Source: an uncultured Ignavibacteria bacterium (GTDB lineage: Bacteria; Bacteroidota; Ignavibacteria; Kapaibacteriales; UBA2268). Taken from it: a DNA stretch of 50,868 bases. Made by a program: the position numbers and the translations under genes. The notes under the pieces are model-generated. The model searched no databases. It was not told the origin of the DNA and saw nothing but the letters and a program-made list of their open reading frames with translations. The stretch covers positions 1 to 50,868 of the forward strand of contig CAIOZA010000087.1 in assembly GCA_903862655.1 (NCBI GenBank), in the 5' to 3' direction. Shown in pieces: positions 41,150 through 49,428 of the stretch (position 1 is the first letter of the stretch; every line of letters starts with the position of its first letter).

Positions 41150-41207
41150 ATGAAATAGTTACTAACGAAAGCAATGAAAGTAAATATAATTTATAAAGTT
41201 TATGGAT

Positions 41208-41387
41208 TTAACTATGTTTTTCTTTAAATCCCGTTAACTTCACTTTCACCCAGCGGTGGAAATTGTGGGGGAATTTCTGTTTGTCGGTGAACATCAGCAT
41301 ACACTCTCCGGTTACGGCATTCAGGTTGTGCTCCTTGATGAACTCTCTTGAGGATTGATGATCCGATCCCAACTACAGCCAGACGGC
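41208..41387 (-). pseudogene. broken copy of the CoA-binding protein gene (3' part)
   Basis: Read on the minus strand this encodes VWL*LGSDHQSSREFIKEHN, then continues like the intact gene at 43678-44133 to HRWVKVKLTGFK. By my count 49 of 54 residues match the intact C-terminus, with one in-frame amber stop where the intact gene has Gln. The 5' two-thirds of the gene is absent. The copy is in the same orientation, about 2.5 kb away. The rest of the 535-nt gap before 41618 has no gene that I can see. Confidence 0.9.
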
Positions 41388-41617
41388 TCTAAAACCAGCG
41401 GGAAGGAAGATATTTCTTTTCAAATGTAAATTCACACCTCTATCAATAGTTTTAACAAATTCAATGATGATAATTACAAGTCACACACAACTCCGAGATA
41501 TTCATAGAACGTAGTACAAACTGCTACACGCTTATCAACTTATCTACTACATTGTTTTATTTTATAAATTCTTATTTTACAATATATTTTTATTTTATTT
41601 ATATATATGGAGAAATT

Positions 41618-41989
41618 ATGACTAGAAGATTCATTCTTTTCGTTTTCTTATTGGGAATGATGTCTATTCTAGCTTATTCAGCTACAGAAACATTAAGAGA
41701 AGGAATTTGTGGAGACCGAATTGCACAAGTTGGTGCAGACCCCGAATGTGAACCTTCACAAGCAACTTGTTATGTAAAAATTTATTATGATGACGGTACA
41801 ACAGGCGAAGCAAAAATGGCAGTATGGGAACCAGCTACTCAATTGGGATATGGTGATATAAGGAATGTTGATGTTTGGTCGAGTCCAACAGGCGTTTATC
41901 ATTATAAAATTAATCTCTATTCATATAGTTATACTTTCAATGCCCCAACTGAACTAGTCGTACATACTTGGATTGCCAATCAACCATAA
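41618..41989 (+). CDS. small secreted protein, AT-rich cassette gene 1
   Basis: 123 residues from the ATG at 41618 (GGAGAAATT upstream); an earlier in-frame start at 41552 would put an odd hydrophobic lead before a normal signal peptide. Residues 1-21 (RRFILFVFLLGMMSILAYSA) are the leader. The mature part of about 100 residues has three cysteines (GICGD, PECEP, ATCYV) and beta-type segments rich in Tyr (YVKIYYDDG, YHYKINLYSYSYTF). I recognise no family. It is followed on the same strand by a hairpin and the second cassette gene, and both lie between two copies of a CoA-binding gene. Confidence 0.7.
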   Translation: MTRRFILFVFLLGMMSILAYSATETLREGICGDRIAQVGADPECEPSQATCYVKIYYDDGTTGEAKMAVWEPATQLGYGDIRNVDVWSSPTGVYHYKINLYSYSYTFNAPTELVVHTWIANQP

Positions 41990-42006
41990 TTTTCTTTAAA
42001 TATTTA

Positions 42007-42036
42007 ACAAGCCCGGATTTCATCCGGGTTTACTTA
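42007..42036 (+). terminator. hairpin between the two cassette genes
   Basis: CCCGGAT and ATCCGGG form a perfect 7-bp stem with a TTC loop, followed by a short TTTACTTATTT. It begins about 20 nt after the first gene's stop and could let the small protein be made in excess of the second. Confidence 0.7.
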
Positions 42037-42060
42037 TTTATAAAAAATAGGAATAAAAAT

Positions 42061-43620
42061 ATGGCAACTTTAAAAACAATTTTATTAATTTTTTTTATTT
42101 TAACAATTCTATCTTCCAATTATTGCCATTCCATTACAAAAACGAAGGAATTATCACCTATATTTGCTTTTTTTATTGAATTTCAAACTTGTGCTTCTTG
42201 CAATTACTTAACTATTAATCTCAACATTAATTTAATAGAAAAGAAATTTCCTGAATCAAAAATTCTTGTTTTTGTAAATATTGCAGATAGCTCAATGATA
42301 GATGAAAAAATATCAACCAAAATTAAATCTAAGCATATATATTTTTTAACACCTGATGATACTGATTCTTTAGAAAAGTCTTTAAGTGTGTCAGATTACC
42401 CAACTCTAATTGTGTTTAATTTCAATGGCGATGAATTATTGCGGTACAGTGGAAAGGAATTTGAAAGCATATCAAATGTAAAAATTATTAAAACCTATGA
42501 CATGAATATCATTGAAAGAACAAAGAAAATTAATTATCCTATTGGAGCCCCACGGGCACAGTCATTAACGATTTTGGATAGTATTGTTTACTATGTAGAT
42601 ATAGTAAAAAATGAAATTGGTGAATTTAATCTTCAAACCGGTGACTCAATAAAATCAATACAACCTGATGATTTTTTAAAAGATTATTCTTTAAGTAAAT
42701 TAAATAAAATTGATGAGCAATGGATAAATGAAAAGATGTATCCATTAACTAATTACAAATGTATTATCCCATTAAGCCTAGATAAAATTCTCTGCCTTAC
42801 TACAAATGTTGCTGGGGTAACGACTGACACATCTTTTGTTCCCAAGAATAATACAGTAGAAACAAATGTATGTAAGTTAATTAAGATATTGAGTGTTCTA
42901 GCAAATATTGAAAATGGATCAACTATTAAAATTGATAAATTTTTAAATGATGATTATACCTTAGCTCATTTAAAGAGATTCAAAAATGGTAAATTAGGTG
43001 CGTCTCTTTCTCTAATGGATAAAAAGAAATATTTAGGAAATTTAAAATTATTGGATAGTGCTTATATCTTCATTCAAGCAAGTAAAAATGATTATAGTGA
43101 TGCTGAATATCTATTATCTTATAGTGTTTTAATGAAGGCTTACGGCTTAGATAGCATTAATTTATACTCTTTAGGATTAATGGATTATTGTCCACAAAAA
43201 GATTCTTATTTTTATTTAAATCCTTTTATGAATGCATTTATTTCTTATAAGAAATCAAACAATCAAATTACTAAAATAGTTCCAAAAGGATTATTATGCA
43301 ACATATTTGATTCGAACGGAAAATTAGCCAAATTCTATAAAAATGATATTCAATCAAAGTATGTTTATTATTTGATGGAATGGTTTATTGACGAGGATAA
43401 AATAAATATTTTGATTTTACCGAAGAATAAAGAAAAATTTACTGATTTTTTTGTCATTAGTACATATAACCTTGAAGGTATATTCATCAAAGAAACATAC
43501 TATTACTATGATAATCTTGACCATATCTTTAGAGTACATTTATTTGGTAATTCGACTAACAATAAATGTTATCAATTGATACAATCAAAAGAAAGAAAAT
43601 GGCAATTATTTGAGAAATAA
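42061..43620 (+). CDS. secreted thioredoxin-like protein with propeller-like C-terminal part, cassette gene 2
   Basis: 519 residues from the ATG at 42061; an upstream frame to 41968 adds non-homologous sequence running back over the hairpin. Residues 1-24 are a signal peptide. Residues 32-140 read as a thioredoxin-like fold: IFAFFIEFQTCASCNYL has CxxC at Cys44/Cys47, then ILVFVNIADS and DYPTLIVFNFNGDELLRYSG, which includes the cis-Pro position (YP). From about residue 150 the protein is strand-rich (APRAQSLTILDSIVYYVDIVKNEIGEFNLQTGDSI), as in six-bladed beta-propeller lipoproteins of Bacteroidota. A redox or sensing role outside the cytoplasm is inferred. The gene is very AT-rich compared with its neighbours. 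Confidence 0.7.
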   Translation: MATLKTILLIFFILTILSSNYCHSITKTKELSPIFAFFIEFQTCASCNYLTINLNINLIEKKFPESKILVFVNIADSSMIDEKISTKIKSKHIYFLTPDDTDSLEKSLSVSDYPTLIVFNFNGDELLRYSGKEFESISNVKIIKTYDMNIIERTKKINYPIGAPRAQSLTILDSIVYYVDIVKNEIGEFNLQTGDSIKSIQPDDFLKDYSLSKLNKIDEQWINEKMYPLTNYKCIIPLSLDKILCLTTNVAGVTTDTSFVPKNNTVETNVCKLIKILSVLANIENGSTIKIDKFLNDDYTLAHLKRFKNGKLGASLSLMDKKKYLGNLKLLDSAYIFIQASKNDYSDAEYLLSYSVLMKAYGLDSINLYSLGLMDYCPQKDSYFYLNPFMNAFISYKKSNNQITKIVPKGLLCNIFDSNGKLAKFYKNDIQSKYVYYLMEWFIDEDKINILILPKNKEKFTDFFVISTYNLEGIFIKETYYYYDNLDHIFRVHLFGNSTNNKCYQLIQSKERKWQLFEK

Positions 43621-43677
43621 TAGAAATTCTACATTATAATTAAAGAATTTAGTTTATCATTTTTTTTCTAATTTCTA

Positions 43678-44133
43678 TCATACACTCTTGAATCCCGTCA
43701 AATTTACCTTCACCCAGCGATGGAAATTATGTGGGAATTTTTGTTTATCGGTGAACATCAGCATACATTCTCCCGTTACGGCATTCAGGTTGTGCTCCTT
43801 GATGAACTCTCGTGATGATTCATCATCTGATCCCATTTGTAGCCAGACATTCCTGATATCAGCATCCAGAGCTTCTTTCAGAGCTGTCTTTGCAAAGTTT
43901 TTATTCGTTACAACAACTACTCCCTCGACCTTACCCTTGGTCTGATCGATTGATTTGAGGCAGGGTATGCCGTCATACGAATCCATACTCTGATGCACAG
44001 GATAGAGATTGTACCCTTTGCTCTTCATGCTTTTGAAAACCATATTACCGAACTTCTTGTCATTACGCGATACACCAACGAATGCAAGATTCTTCAAACC
44101 TAAAAACTGATCGATTTTTTCTAACTTAGTCAT
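43678..44133 (-). CDS. CoA-binding domain protein (YccU type)
   Basis: A 151-residue Rossmann-fold protein of the CoA-binding family. LKNLAFVGVSRNDKKFGNMVFKSMKSKGYNLYPVHQ is the nucleotide-binding start, and VVVVTNK..., VWLQMGSDDE and NAVTGECMLMF are family elements. Cytoplasmic; binding of CoA is inferred from the family, and the role is unclear. A truncated copy with an internal stop lies at 41208-41387, so this is the functional parent. It precedes the lone MNT gene by about 50 bp in the minus direction. Confidence 0.88.
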   Translation of the reverse strand: MTKLEKIDQFLGLKNLAFVGVSRNDKKFGNMVFKSMKSKGYNLYPVHQSMDSYDGIPCLKSIDQTKGKVEGVVVVTNKNFAKTALKEALDADIRNVWLQMGSDDESSREFIKEHNLNAVTGECMLMFTDKQKFPHNFHRWVKVNLTGFKSV

Positions 44134-44186
44134 AAAATTAATTAAGAATTAAAAATTACGAATTAATAATTTATTAAAATTTCTTA

Positions 44187-44492
44187 TTAACAAGCAATAG
44201 AAAATACTGTTTGTGAATTGTTAACTACCCTGTCTCTTATAAGAATATTTATGTCCTGTTTGGTTCTGAGATCAATTTTATGACCCAGTAACTCGCATAA
44301 CTCATTTTCCATTCTTGCGACACCGAATAAACTGGGCATATTTTCAGGCTGAAATTCAACAAGAAAATCAATATCACTGCTTTCAGGATTAAAATCATTA
44401 CGCAAAGCAGATCCAAACAGTGCCAGTTTGGCGATGTGATTTTTCCTGCAGAATTCTTCTAGTATTTGTCTGTATTTTTCTATTAGTTCCAT
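44187..44492 (-). CDS. MNT-type nucleotidyltransferase
   Basis: A 101-residue minimal nucleotidyltransferase. HIAKLALFGSALRNDFNPESSDIDFLVEFQPENMPSLFGVARME carries the GS-x10-DxD catalytic motif. Such proteins act as the antitoxin MntA, which AMPylates the HEPN toxin HepT. A HEPN partner is normally adjacent, but the neighbours here are a CoA-binding protein and a lipoprotein, so this is an orphan in the window. Its own transcription cannot be judged. Confidence 0.9.
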   Translation of the reverse strand: MELIEKYRQILEEFCRKNHIAKLALFGSALRNDFNPESSDIDFLVEFQPENMPSLFGVARMENELCELLGHKIDLRTKQDINILIRDRVVNNSQTVFSIAC

Positions 44493-44564
44493 GTTTTATC
44501 ATCTTAATTTAATGTTAAAATTAAGAAAATTACTTTAACATTCCTCATAATTCTATTTATTTTA

Positions 44565-45128
44565 TTAATACTTTTTACCATTAATTTTTGCTGATTTCAG
44601 TTGTAATTCGCCTCTGAACCAACCTATTCTGATTAAGCCAACTCCTTTGGCATAGATTCGTGAAGACCCTCCATCCCTTGCAAAGGCAAAATCCTCAACA
44701 AGTTTACAGTTAGAAAATCTACCAATCTTTAGATCAAAAAATGCCAAATCTTCAGTCTTATATGTATGGATATAAACTGAATCGGTTATATTGTCAGAAA
44801 AATCCAAGTAAAGAGTTTCACCGGATGGACGATATTCGTAGAACTTCATTCCGTCAGCATTTCTAATATAAAAAGTATCTACTTTGCCAACTATATTTGT
44901 TCCATTGTAATTTGAAGATACTAGAATATAATAATTCAATTTATTGATTATCATTGTTCCGGTAACTGTTTGATTTAGTGTTTCAGTAGTATCTCCAAAA
45001 AACTCATAAATCCATTCATTGCCAATTTCTAATGGGAAATAATGAGAACTTGTCCTTTCAACAGGATTTTCTTTGCAACTCACCATTGTAAGAAGTAGTA
45101 TAACCAGAGATGTCAAAAGAGTTTTCAT
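44565..45128 (-). CDS. lipoprotein, unknown function
   Basis: 187 residues. The leader TLLTSLVILLLTMVSCKENP ends in a lipobox (MVSC), so it is lipid-anchored. SSHYFPLEIGNEWIYEFFGDTTETLNQTVTGTMII is typical of a Bacteroidota/Ignavibacteria lipoprotein family with the Y-x-P-L-x-x-G-N-x-W-x-Y motif, whose role is not known to me. The stop and start are close to the GH20-like gene (23 bp downstream of its end), so the two may be co-transcribed. Confidence 0.8.
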   Translation of the reverse strand: MKTLLTSLVILLLTMVSCKENPVERTSSHYFPLEIGNEWIYEFFGDTTETLNQTVTGTMIINKLNYYILVSSNYNGTNIVGKVDTFYIRNADGMKFYEYRPSGETLYLDFSDNITDSVYIHTYKTEDLAFFDLKIGRFSNCKLVEDFAFARDGGSSRIYAKGVGLIRIGWFRGELQLKSAKINGKKY

Positions 45129-45151
45129 TGATTGTTCCTCAAACTATAAGT

Positions 45152-47899
45152 TTATAACTTAATAAAAGATTTATATATTTGATTATTGACTAACTTAATC
45201 GAAATAAAGTACATACCGGGTAATAATTTTTCCACATTTATTAAATGTGAGCTTTGATCTGATTTTCCGGAATTTAATATTTCGCGAACTAATACATTTC
45301 CTGTCAAATCAATTATATCGAAGCTTATAGGCTTAATTTCACCTTTAATCTCCACTTTCAATTGATTAACTACAGGATTCGGAGATATAATGATATTTTC
45401 CGCTAAATCTTCATCAACTCCGGTTTTGATCGCTCCCATTTCATAGTATTGACCTTTTCCGTATGGTACTTTCGTTACCCAACCACGGTTGTCGTGAGCT
45501 TCGATGTAGTACTGCAGATATTCTGCATCTAATGGTACTTTCAGATCGAAATTAATTGTTCCATTATCGACTGTGGTATATTCAACGCTGAACGGATCAG
45601 TTGGATCAATCCTCCAGAATAAAGCGACTGTATCAGCCTTCCATCCGGCATCATAAGTATCTCCGGCAATCTCTCCTGAGATTTTTATTGTTCCAATAGG
45701 TTTAATTGAAGGATCTGGCGGCTGATGATAGATATATGGTGCATGATTCCAGCAATAGCGGGCGTGATGTTCGAGATAGTTATAGTTGGCTCCCCAGGTT
45801 GTGTAGAGCATTCCGAGGAAATTTGGTACGCCCTGAGAAGACTCTTTCGATATTCGGATTGCATTCTGATCCTGATCATAGAAAGGTGCAGTCATTTGTC
45901 TGAAACCCCTGTCCGAAAAATAACCCAAACTCTGCTTAGCTTTACCGAAGTTCCAGCTGACCATACCGAGTGTATTCGGGATTAAATCAGCAACACCGCC
46001 CAAATCGCCATTAACGAGATAATAGTTCTTCACTCCGGGAACTGCATTATGGTACGGATCGAACATATCTGTCCATGTCCATACATCGGCTTTGGGATTG
46101 ATTCTCTTGATAATGTCAGTACATTTATTGACATTATCTCCCAGTATCTGACCAGGTGTAAGTCCTCGTGACTGATCGCCTGCGTCCCAGTTCATGGTTC
46201 GTATCTCATCGTGATTCATGAAGTATATATCAGGCTGAGCAAGACTATCCAGCAGCTTCAGCTCGCGTTCGATTATATCATATACTTTCTGATCGCTCAT
46301 GGTTACCATCACTTGTCCATCATATACAACAACTGCGTGGTAATATGACATGAACAAAGTATCACCGTTCTTAATCGACCCTGTCTTTTTGATTCTGAAG
46401 GTAGGGGGTTGGTGCCAGCTGTCGTAGTCACCGGGCCAGGGATTAACGTATCCCATCTTTTTATCAACTAAGGAGTCATAATCTATGGCTTCCATTATTA
46501 CAAGATCAAGCAGGGGATTATCAACACTTAATGGAGCTCCTTCCCTGCGTATCAGATTGACGAAAGCAACTTCCTCAAGCACAAGATCATCGAACCAGAA
46601 TTTGCCTGCTGTTGGTCCCCAAACGCCCCAATAAACATTCATTGTGTCGGCATCGAGCGAATTGAAAGTTACATCAAACTTCTGCCAGCCTGTAGTTGTT
46701 GAAGGCACATTTACATTTTGATAGCAGAGTCCTCTGCCTTTATTGCCAATAGCAGTAATTTGAAATTGTGATGAGAATTTAAGATTTTCTGTCTTAACCC
46801 AGGCTGATGCATGGAACTGAGTATAAGGTTTAACCTTGAATCTGGAGCTGACTCTGGCATTCATGTATCCGCCGATTTGCTCAAAACCGCTGAATCGGAT
46901 TGACACATTGCCAGAATGTTTTTCTTGAGTATCTGCGAAACTCATTACTCCGGGCTGATCAATAAATCCGAATCCGGGGAAATTATTGCCGTTATGTGTC
47001 TCAAAACCCGGATTGCTCAGCGTTACATTCGAACTTGGGACAATCTTTGCCGTATCGCCCTGTATCACAAATTTCTGTCCCTGAACTGGTAAACCCGATG
47101 CCAGATTCGGATCCCAATACAGAAGTCCGTTTGAATAACCGAATGACATACATCCCGGAACAAATTTCATGTATTTCGAATTAAGATATTTCCTGGCTGA
47201 AACGAGAGAATCCCTGTATCTCTGTGGCTGTTGAGAGATAAAGTCATACTTGTAATCAGGTATAAAAGCACCGTTGAGTTTGTTCGCAGAGGCTCTGTCT
47301 ACCATAGTTTTCAGAATTGTTGTGTTGTTGCCCACCAGAAAATTTGTCGGGTAATAGTACCATCTAATCGGAAACTCCGGAGCATCCACAACACGGCAGG
47401 CACGAAGGTAATTCTTCATGTTTAGCTTGTTTACCATCTGGAAGAATGTAGTGATGCCATAGAACAAACCTGCTTCGTCGCTTCCTGTGATGATCGTTCT
47501 GATCGGCATAACATCGATTATATATCCCTCAGGACCTGGGAATGTATCCGATATCTGAATCTTCTGATCGGGAATCATGTCAAGCAACCTGTTTGCCTGT
47601 TTGCCGGCAATTGTAAGAACTACACCTTGATGAACAGAATCAGCCTCCCCGAATAGCACTATTTTAAGTGTATCCATTCCTGCTTTGCGCATTTCTTCGT
47701 TAAATATAGAAGCTGACTTAAAAGCCGGGGAATTTACGTCAAGAAATATAGATGCACCGTTGAGAGAGAAGACTGCACTATACTGACCGCGTATGTATGC
47801 ACAGCGCGGCTGTGGAGTTAGTGGTGTCAGATCCTGAGAAATTAAGGCAGTAGCACCAAGCATGAAAAGAACGATTAATACAAGTAGATTTTTCATCAT
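45152..47899 (-). CDS. GH20-like secreted glycosidase with inserted CBM-like domain and T9SS signal
   Basis: 915 residues from Met at 47899, which has CTGGAGAAGTTA upstream; the longer form adds ten residues before the leader. Residues 1-22 are a signal peptide. About 25-165 resemble the GH20 N-terminal domain (PQPRCAYI..., EGYIIDV, ITGSDEAGLFYGITTFFQMV). The catalytic barrel starts VVDAPEFPIRWYYYPTN and contains NHDEIR (Asp564, Glu565), equivalent to the GH20 Asp-Glu pair. Between its first strands and that pair sits a jelly-roll insert (NPGFETHNGNNFPGF to FWFDDLVLEEV, about 290-440), as in CBM4/9-type modules. The C-terminal 80 residues are a type IX sorting domain. Hexosaminidase activity is plausible but not certain. 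Confidence 0.78.
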   Translation of the reverse strand: MMKNLLVLIVLFMLGATALISQDLTPLTPQPRCAYIRGQYSAVFSLNGASIFLDVNSPAFKSASIFNEEMRKAGMDTLKIVLFGEADSVHQGVVLTIAGKQANRLLDMIPDQKIQISDTFPGPEGYIIDVMPIRTIITGSDEAGLFYGITTFFQMVNKLNMKNYLRACRVVDAPEFPIRWYYYPTNFLVGNNTTILKTMVDRASANKLNGAFIPDYKYDFISQQPQRYRDSLVSARKYLNSKYMKFVPGCMSFGYSNGLLYWDPNLASGLPVQGQKFVIQGDTAKIVPSSNVTLSNPGFETHNGNNFPGFGFIDQPGVMSFADTQEKHSGNVSIRFSGFEQIGGYMNARVSSRFKVKPYTQFHASAWVKTENLKFSSQFQITAIGNKGRGLCYQNVNVPSTTTGWQKFDVTFNSLDADTMNVYWGVWGPTAGKFWFDDLVLEEVAFVNLIRREGAPLSVDNPLLDLVIMEAIDYDSLVDKKMGYVNPWPGDYDSWHQPPTFRIKKTGSIKNGDTLFMSYYHAVVVYDGQVMVTMSDQKVYDIIERELKLLDSLAQPDIYFMNHDEIRTMNWDAGDQSRGLTPGQILGDNVNKCTDIIKRINPKADVWTWTDMFDPYHNAVPGVKNYYLVNGDLGGVADLIPNTLGMVSWNFGKAKQSLGYFSDRGFRQMTAPFYDQDQNAIRISKESSQGVPNFLGMLYTTWGANYNYLEHHARYCWNHAPYIYHQPPDPSIKPIGTIKISGEIAGDTYDAGWKADTVALFWRIDPTDPFSVEYTTVDNGTINFDLKVPLDAEYLQYYIEAHDNRGWVTKVPYGKGQYYEMGAIKTGVDEDLAENIIISPNPVVNQLKVEIKGEIKPISFDIIDLTGNVLVREILNSGKSDQSSHLINVEKLLPGMYFISIKLVNNQIYKSFIKL

Positions 47900-48027
47900 T
47901 AACTTCTCCAGATTCTTTAAATTATACAATACAAAATAGTATTAAACAATCTAAAATGCAAAAGTTACAAAAAAGGATGAAAAATTGTCTTAAAAATAAT
48001 TTGTACTGCTAATGTGATTAAATGAAA

Positions 48028-48075
48028 AATTGGAAAATAGTGTGTGTTCCACATGCAGTTGGAGCACACACTATT
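48028..48075 (-). terminator. terminator after the OmpA-like gene
   Basis: AATAGTGTGTGTTCC (48036-48050) and GGAGCACACACTATT (48061-48075) form a 15-bp stem with one U-G pair. In the minus direction it is followed by TTTTCCAATTTTTC. It separates the OmpA-like gene from the GH20-like gene downstream. Confidence 0.88.
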
Positions 48076-48088
48076 GTTGTAAGAATAA

Positions 48089-48916
48089 TTATAGGTTTGC
48101 TATTTTGCCTACTTTAACAAAAACATTAAATGTACTGTTTGATTTTGGAGATTCAATCGGTTTCTCTTTTCCAGCTTTCTTTTTATCCTTCGCTGGCTTT
48201 GCTTTGACTGATTTTGTATTGTCAGAAGCCAAATCTTTCTCAAAAGTAATTTTCTTTTCGGGTAAAGAGATCGATTTAAAATAAGATTTGATCACATCAA
48301 TTCTATCGTTTACTAGCTGATCAATTTGTTGTTGTCCGGTAACTTTTTCTTTCTTAGTCTTAATCTTACCTTTTTTATCGGCAACCTGAATATTCTTAGT
48401 TGTCTCTTTAAATTGTGAATCATGAGCATGAATAGTGATGATTACACTGGCTTTGATGTTGTTGTTCAGAAAGTCCTTCAAATCTTCAAAGAACGGTTTG
48501 TACATACCAGTCAATTCAGACTGATTTGAATTGAAAGCATTGAATTTCATAAGGTCAAGACCAGTTTCAATTTTTTTTACTTTGAAATTCTGTGTCATTT
48601 CTGTGTATTCTTTCACAGCTGGAAGAGTGAACATATAATCTTCGCCCAGCACCATGTAATCTTTGAACAATACGGAATAAGACATACCTGGAGTCAGAAT
48701 CTGCTGATAGGTGCCATCCTTCGAGTTAGTTTTGGTCGAAGTTTTTCTTCCGTTCGCATCACGAAAACTGACAGTTGTTGTTACCGTTTGACCGGATTGG
48801 TCAGTGATCTTGCCCTGAAGAAGTATAACAGTATTGTTCCCGCTTTGAGCATGAGCAGTACCTGAAATATTCAAGAAGATGCAAACAGACAATATGAAAA
48901 AAAGAATTTTATACAT
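48089..48916 (-). CDS. OmpA-like periplasmic protein
   Basis: 275 residues. Residues 1-23 are a signal peptide ending AHAQ. A carboxypeptidase-regulatory-like beta-sandwich (about 28-90, VILLQGKITDQSGQTVTTTVSFRDANGRKTSTKTNSKDGTYQQIL) is followed by an OmpA-like region (about 120-250): LMKFNAFNSNQSELTGMYKPFFEDLKDFLNNN, VIITIHAHDSQ and QQIDQLVNDRIDVIKSYFKS. The Lys-rich inserts KDKKKAGKEKP and KKGKIKTKKEK are unusual for an OmpA domain, so peptidoglycan binding is inferred with caution. A minus-strand -7-like TACTTTTG lies at 48968-48975. Confidence 0.75.
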   Translation of the reverse strand: MYKILFFILSVCIFLNISGTAHAQSGNNTVILLQGKITDQSGQTVTTTVSFRDANGRKTSTKTNSKDGTYQQILTPGMSYSVLFKDYMVLGEDYMFTLPAVKEYTEMTQNFKVKKIETGLDLMKFNAFNSNQSELTGMYKPFFEDLKDFLNNNIKASVIITIHAHDSQFKETTKNIQVADKKGKIKTKKEKVTGQQQIDQLVNDRIDVIKSYFKSISLPEKKITFEKDLASDNTKSVKAKPAKDKKKAGKEKPIESPKSNSTFNVFVKVGKIANL

Positions 48917-49428
48917 TTTAACCTTTATTTATTTTTTGTAATTTTTTACTATTCATTACGTATAGTACAAAAGTATAGACATATATAGAAAAACTAGTCT
49001 GAATCTTAGTTTCTAATTAGTTCTTTCAAAGTAATATTTACTTATTTTTATATATTTTTATACTATAATTGAGACTATTTTGATACTCGTTTTTAAAGTG
49101 ACTTTATTTATTTCCTTTTAAAAATATGTACTTTTTTGTTAGTAAATATTTTAGATTCCAGCCGATACATATCTAATGGAGTTATCTAACACAAATTTAT
49201 GTGTTTTTTAAATATTGATCAAATCCAGATTTGGATTAATTACAATTCAATAAAAATAAAAAAGTAAATTAATAACTTTTTCCTAGATTATCATTATCGT
49301 TTTTATAGAATTATTAGTATTTTTAAGAGTAGAAAAATTTTAATATTTTTTAAAAGAAAATTCTATTAAAGTTATTAGTCAGATTTAGAAATTATTCATA
49401 TGAAACACTTTCAGCTTATTCAACTGTC
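48917..49428. other. AT-rich intergenic region before the recombinase
   Basis: About 510 nt of strongly AT-rich DNA with no ORF of note. It contains the candidate minus-strand promoter noted for the OmpA-like gene. I found no clear attachment site or repeat. Confidence 0.5.
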
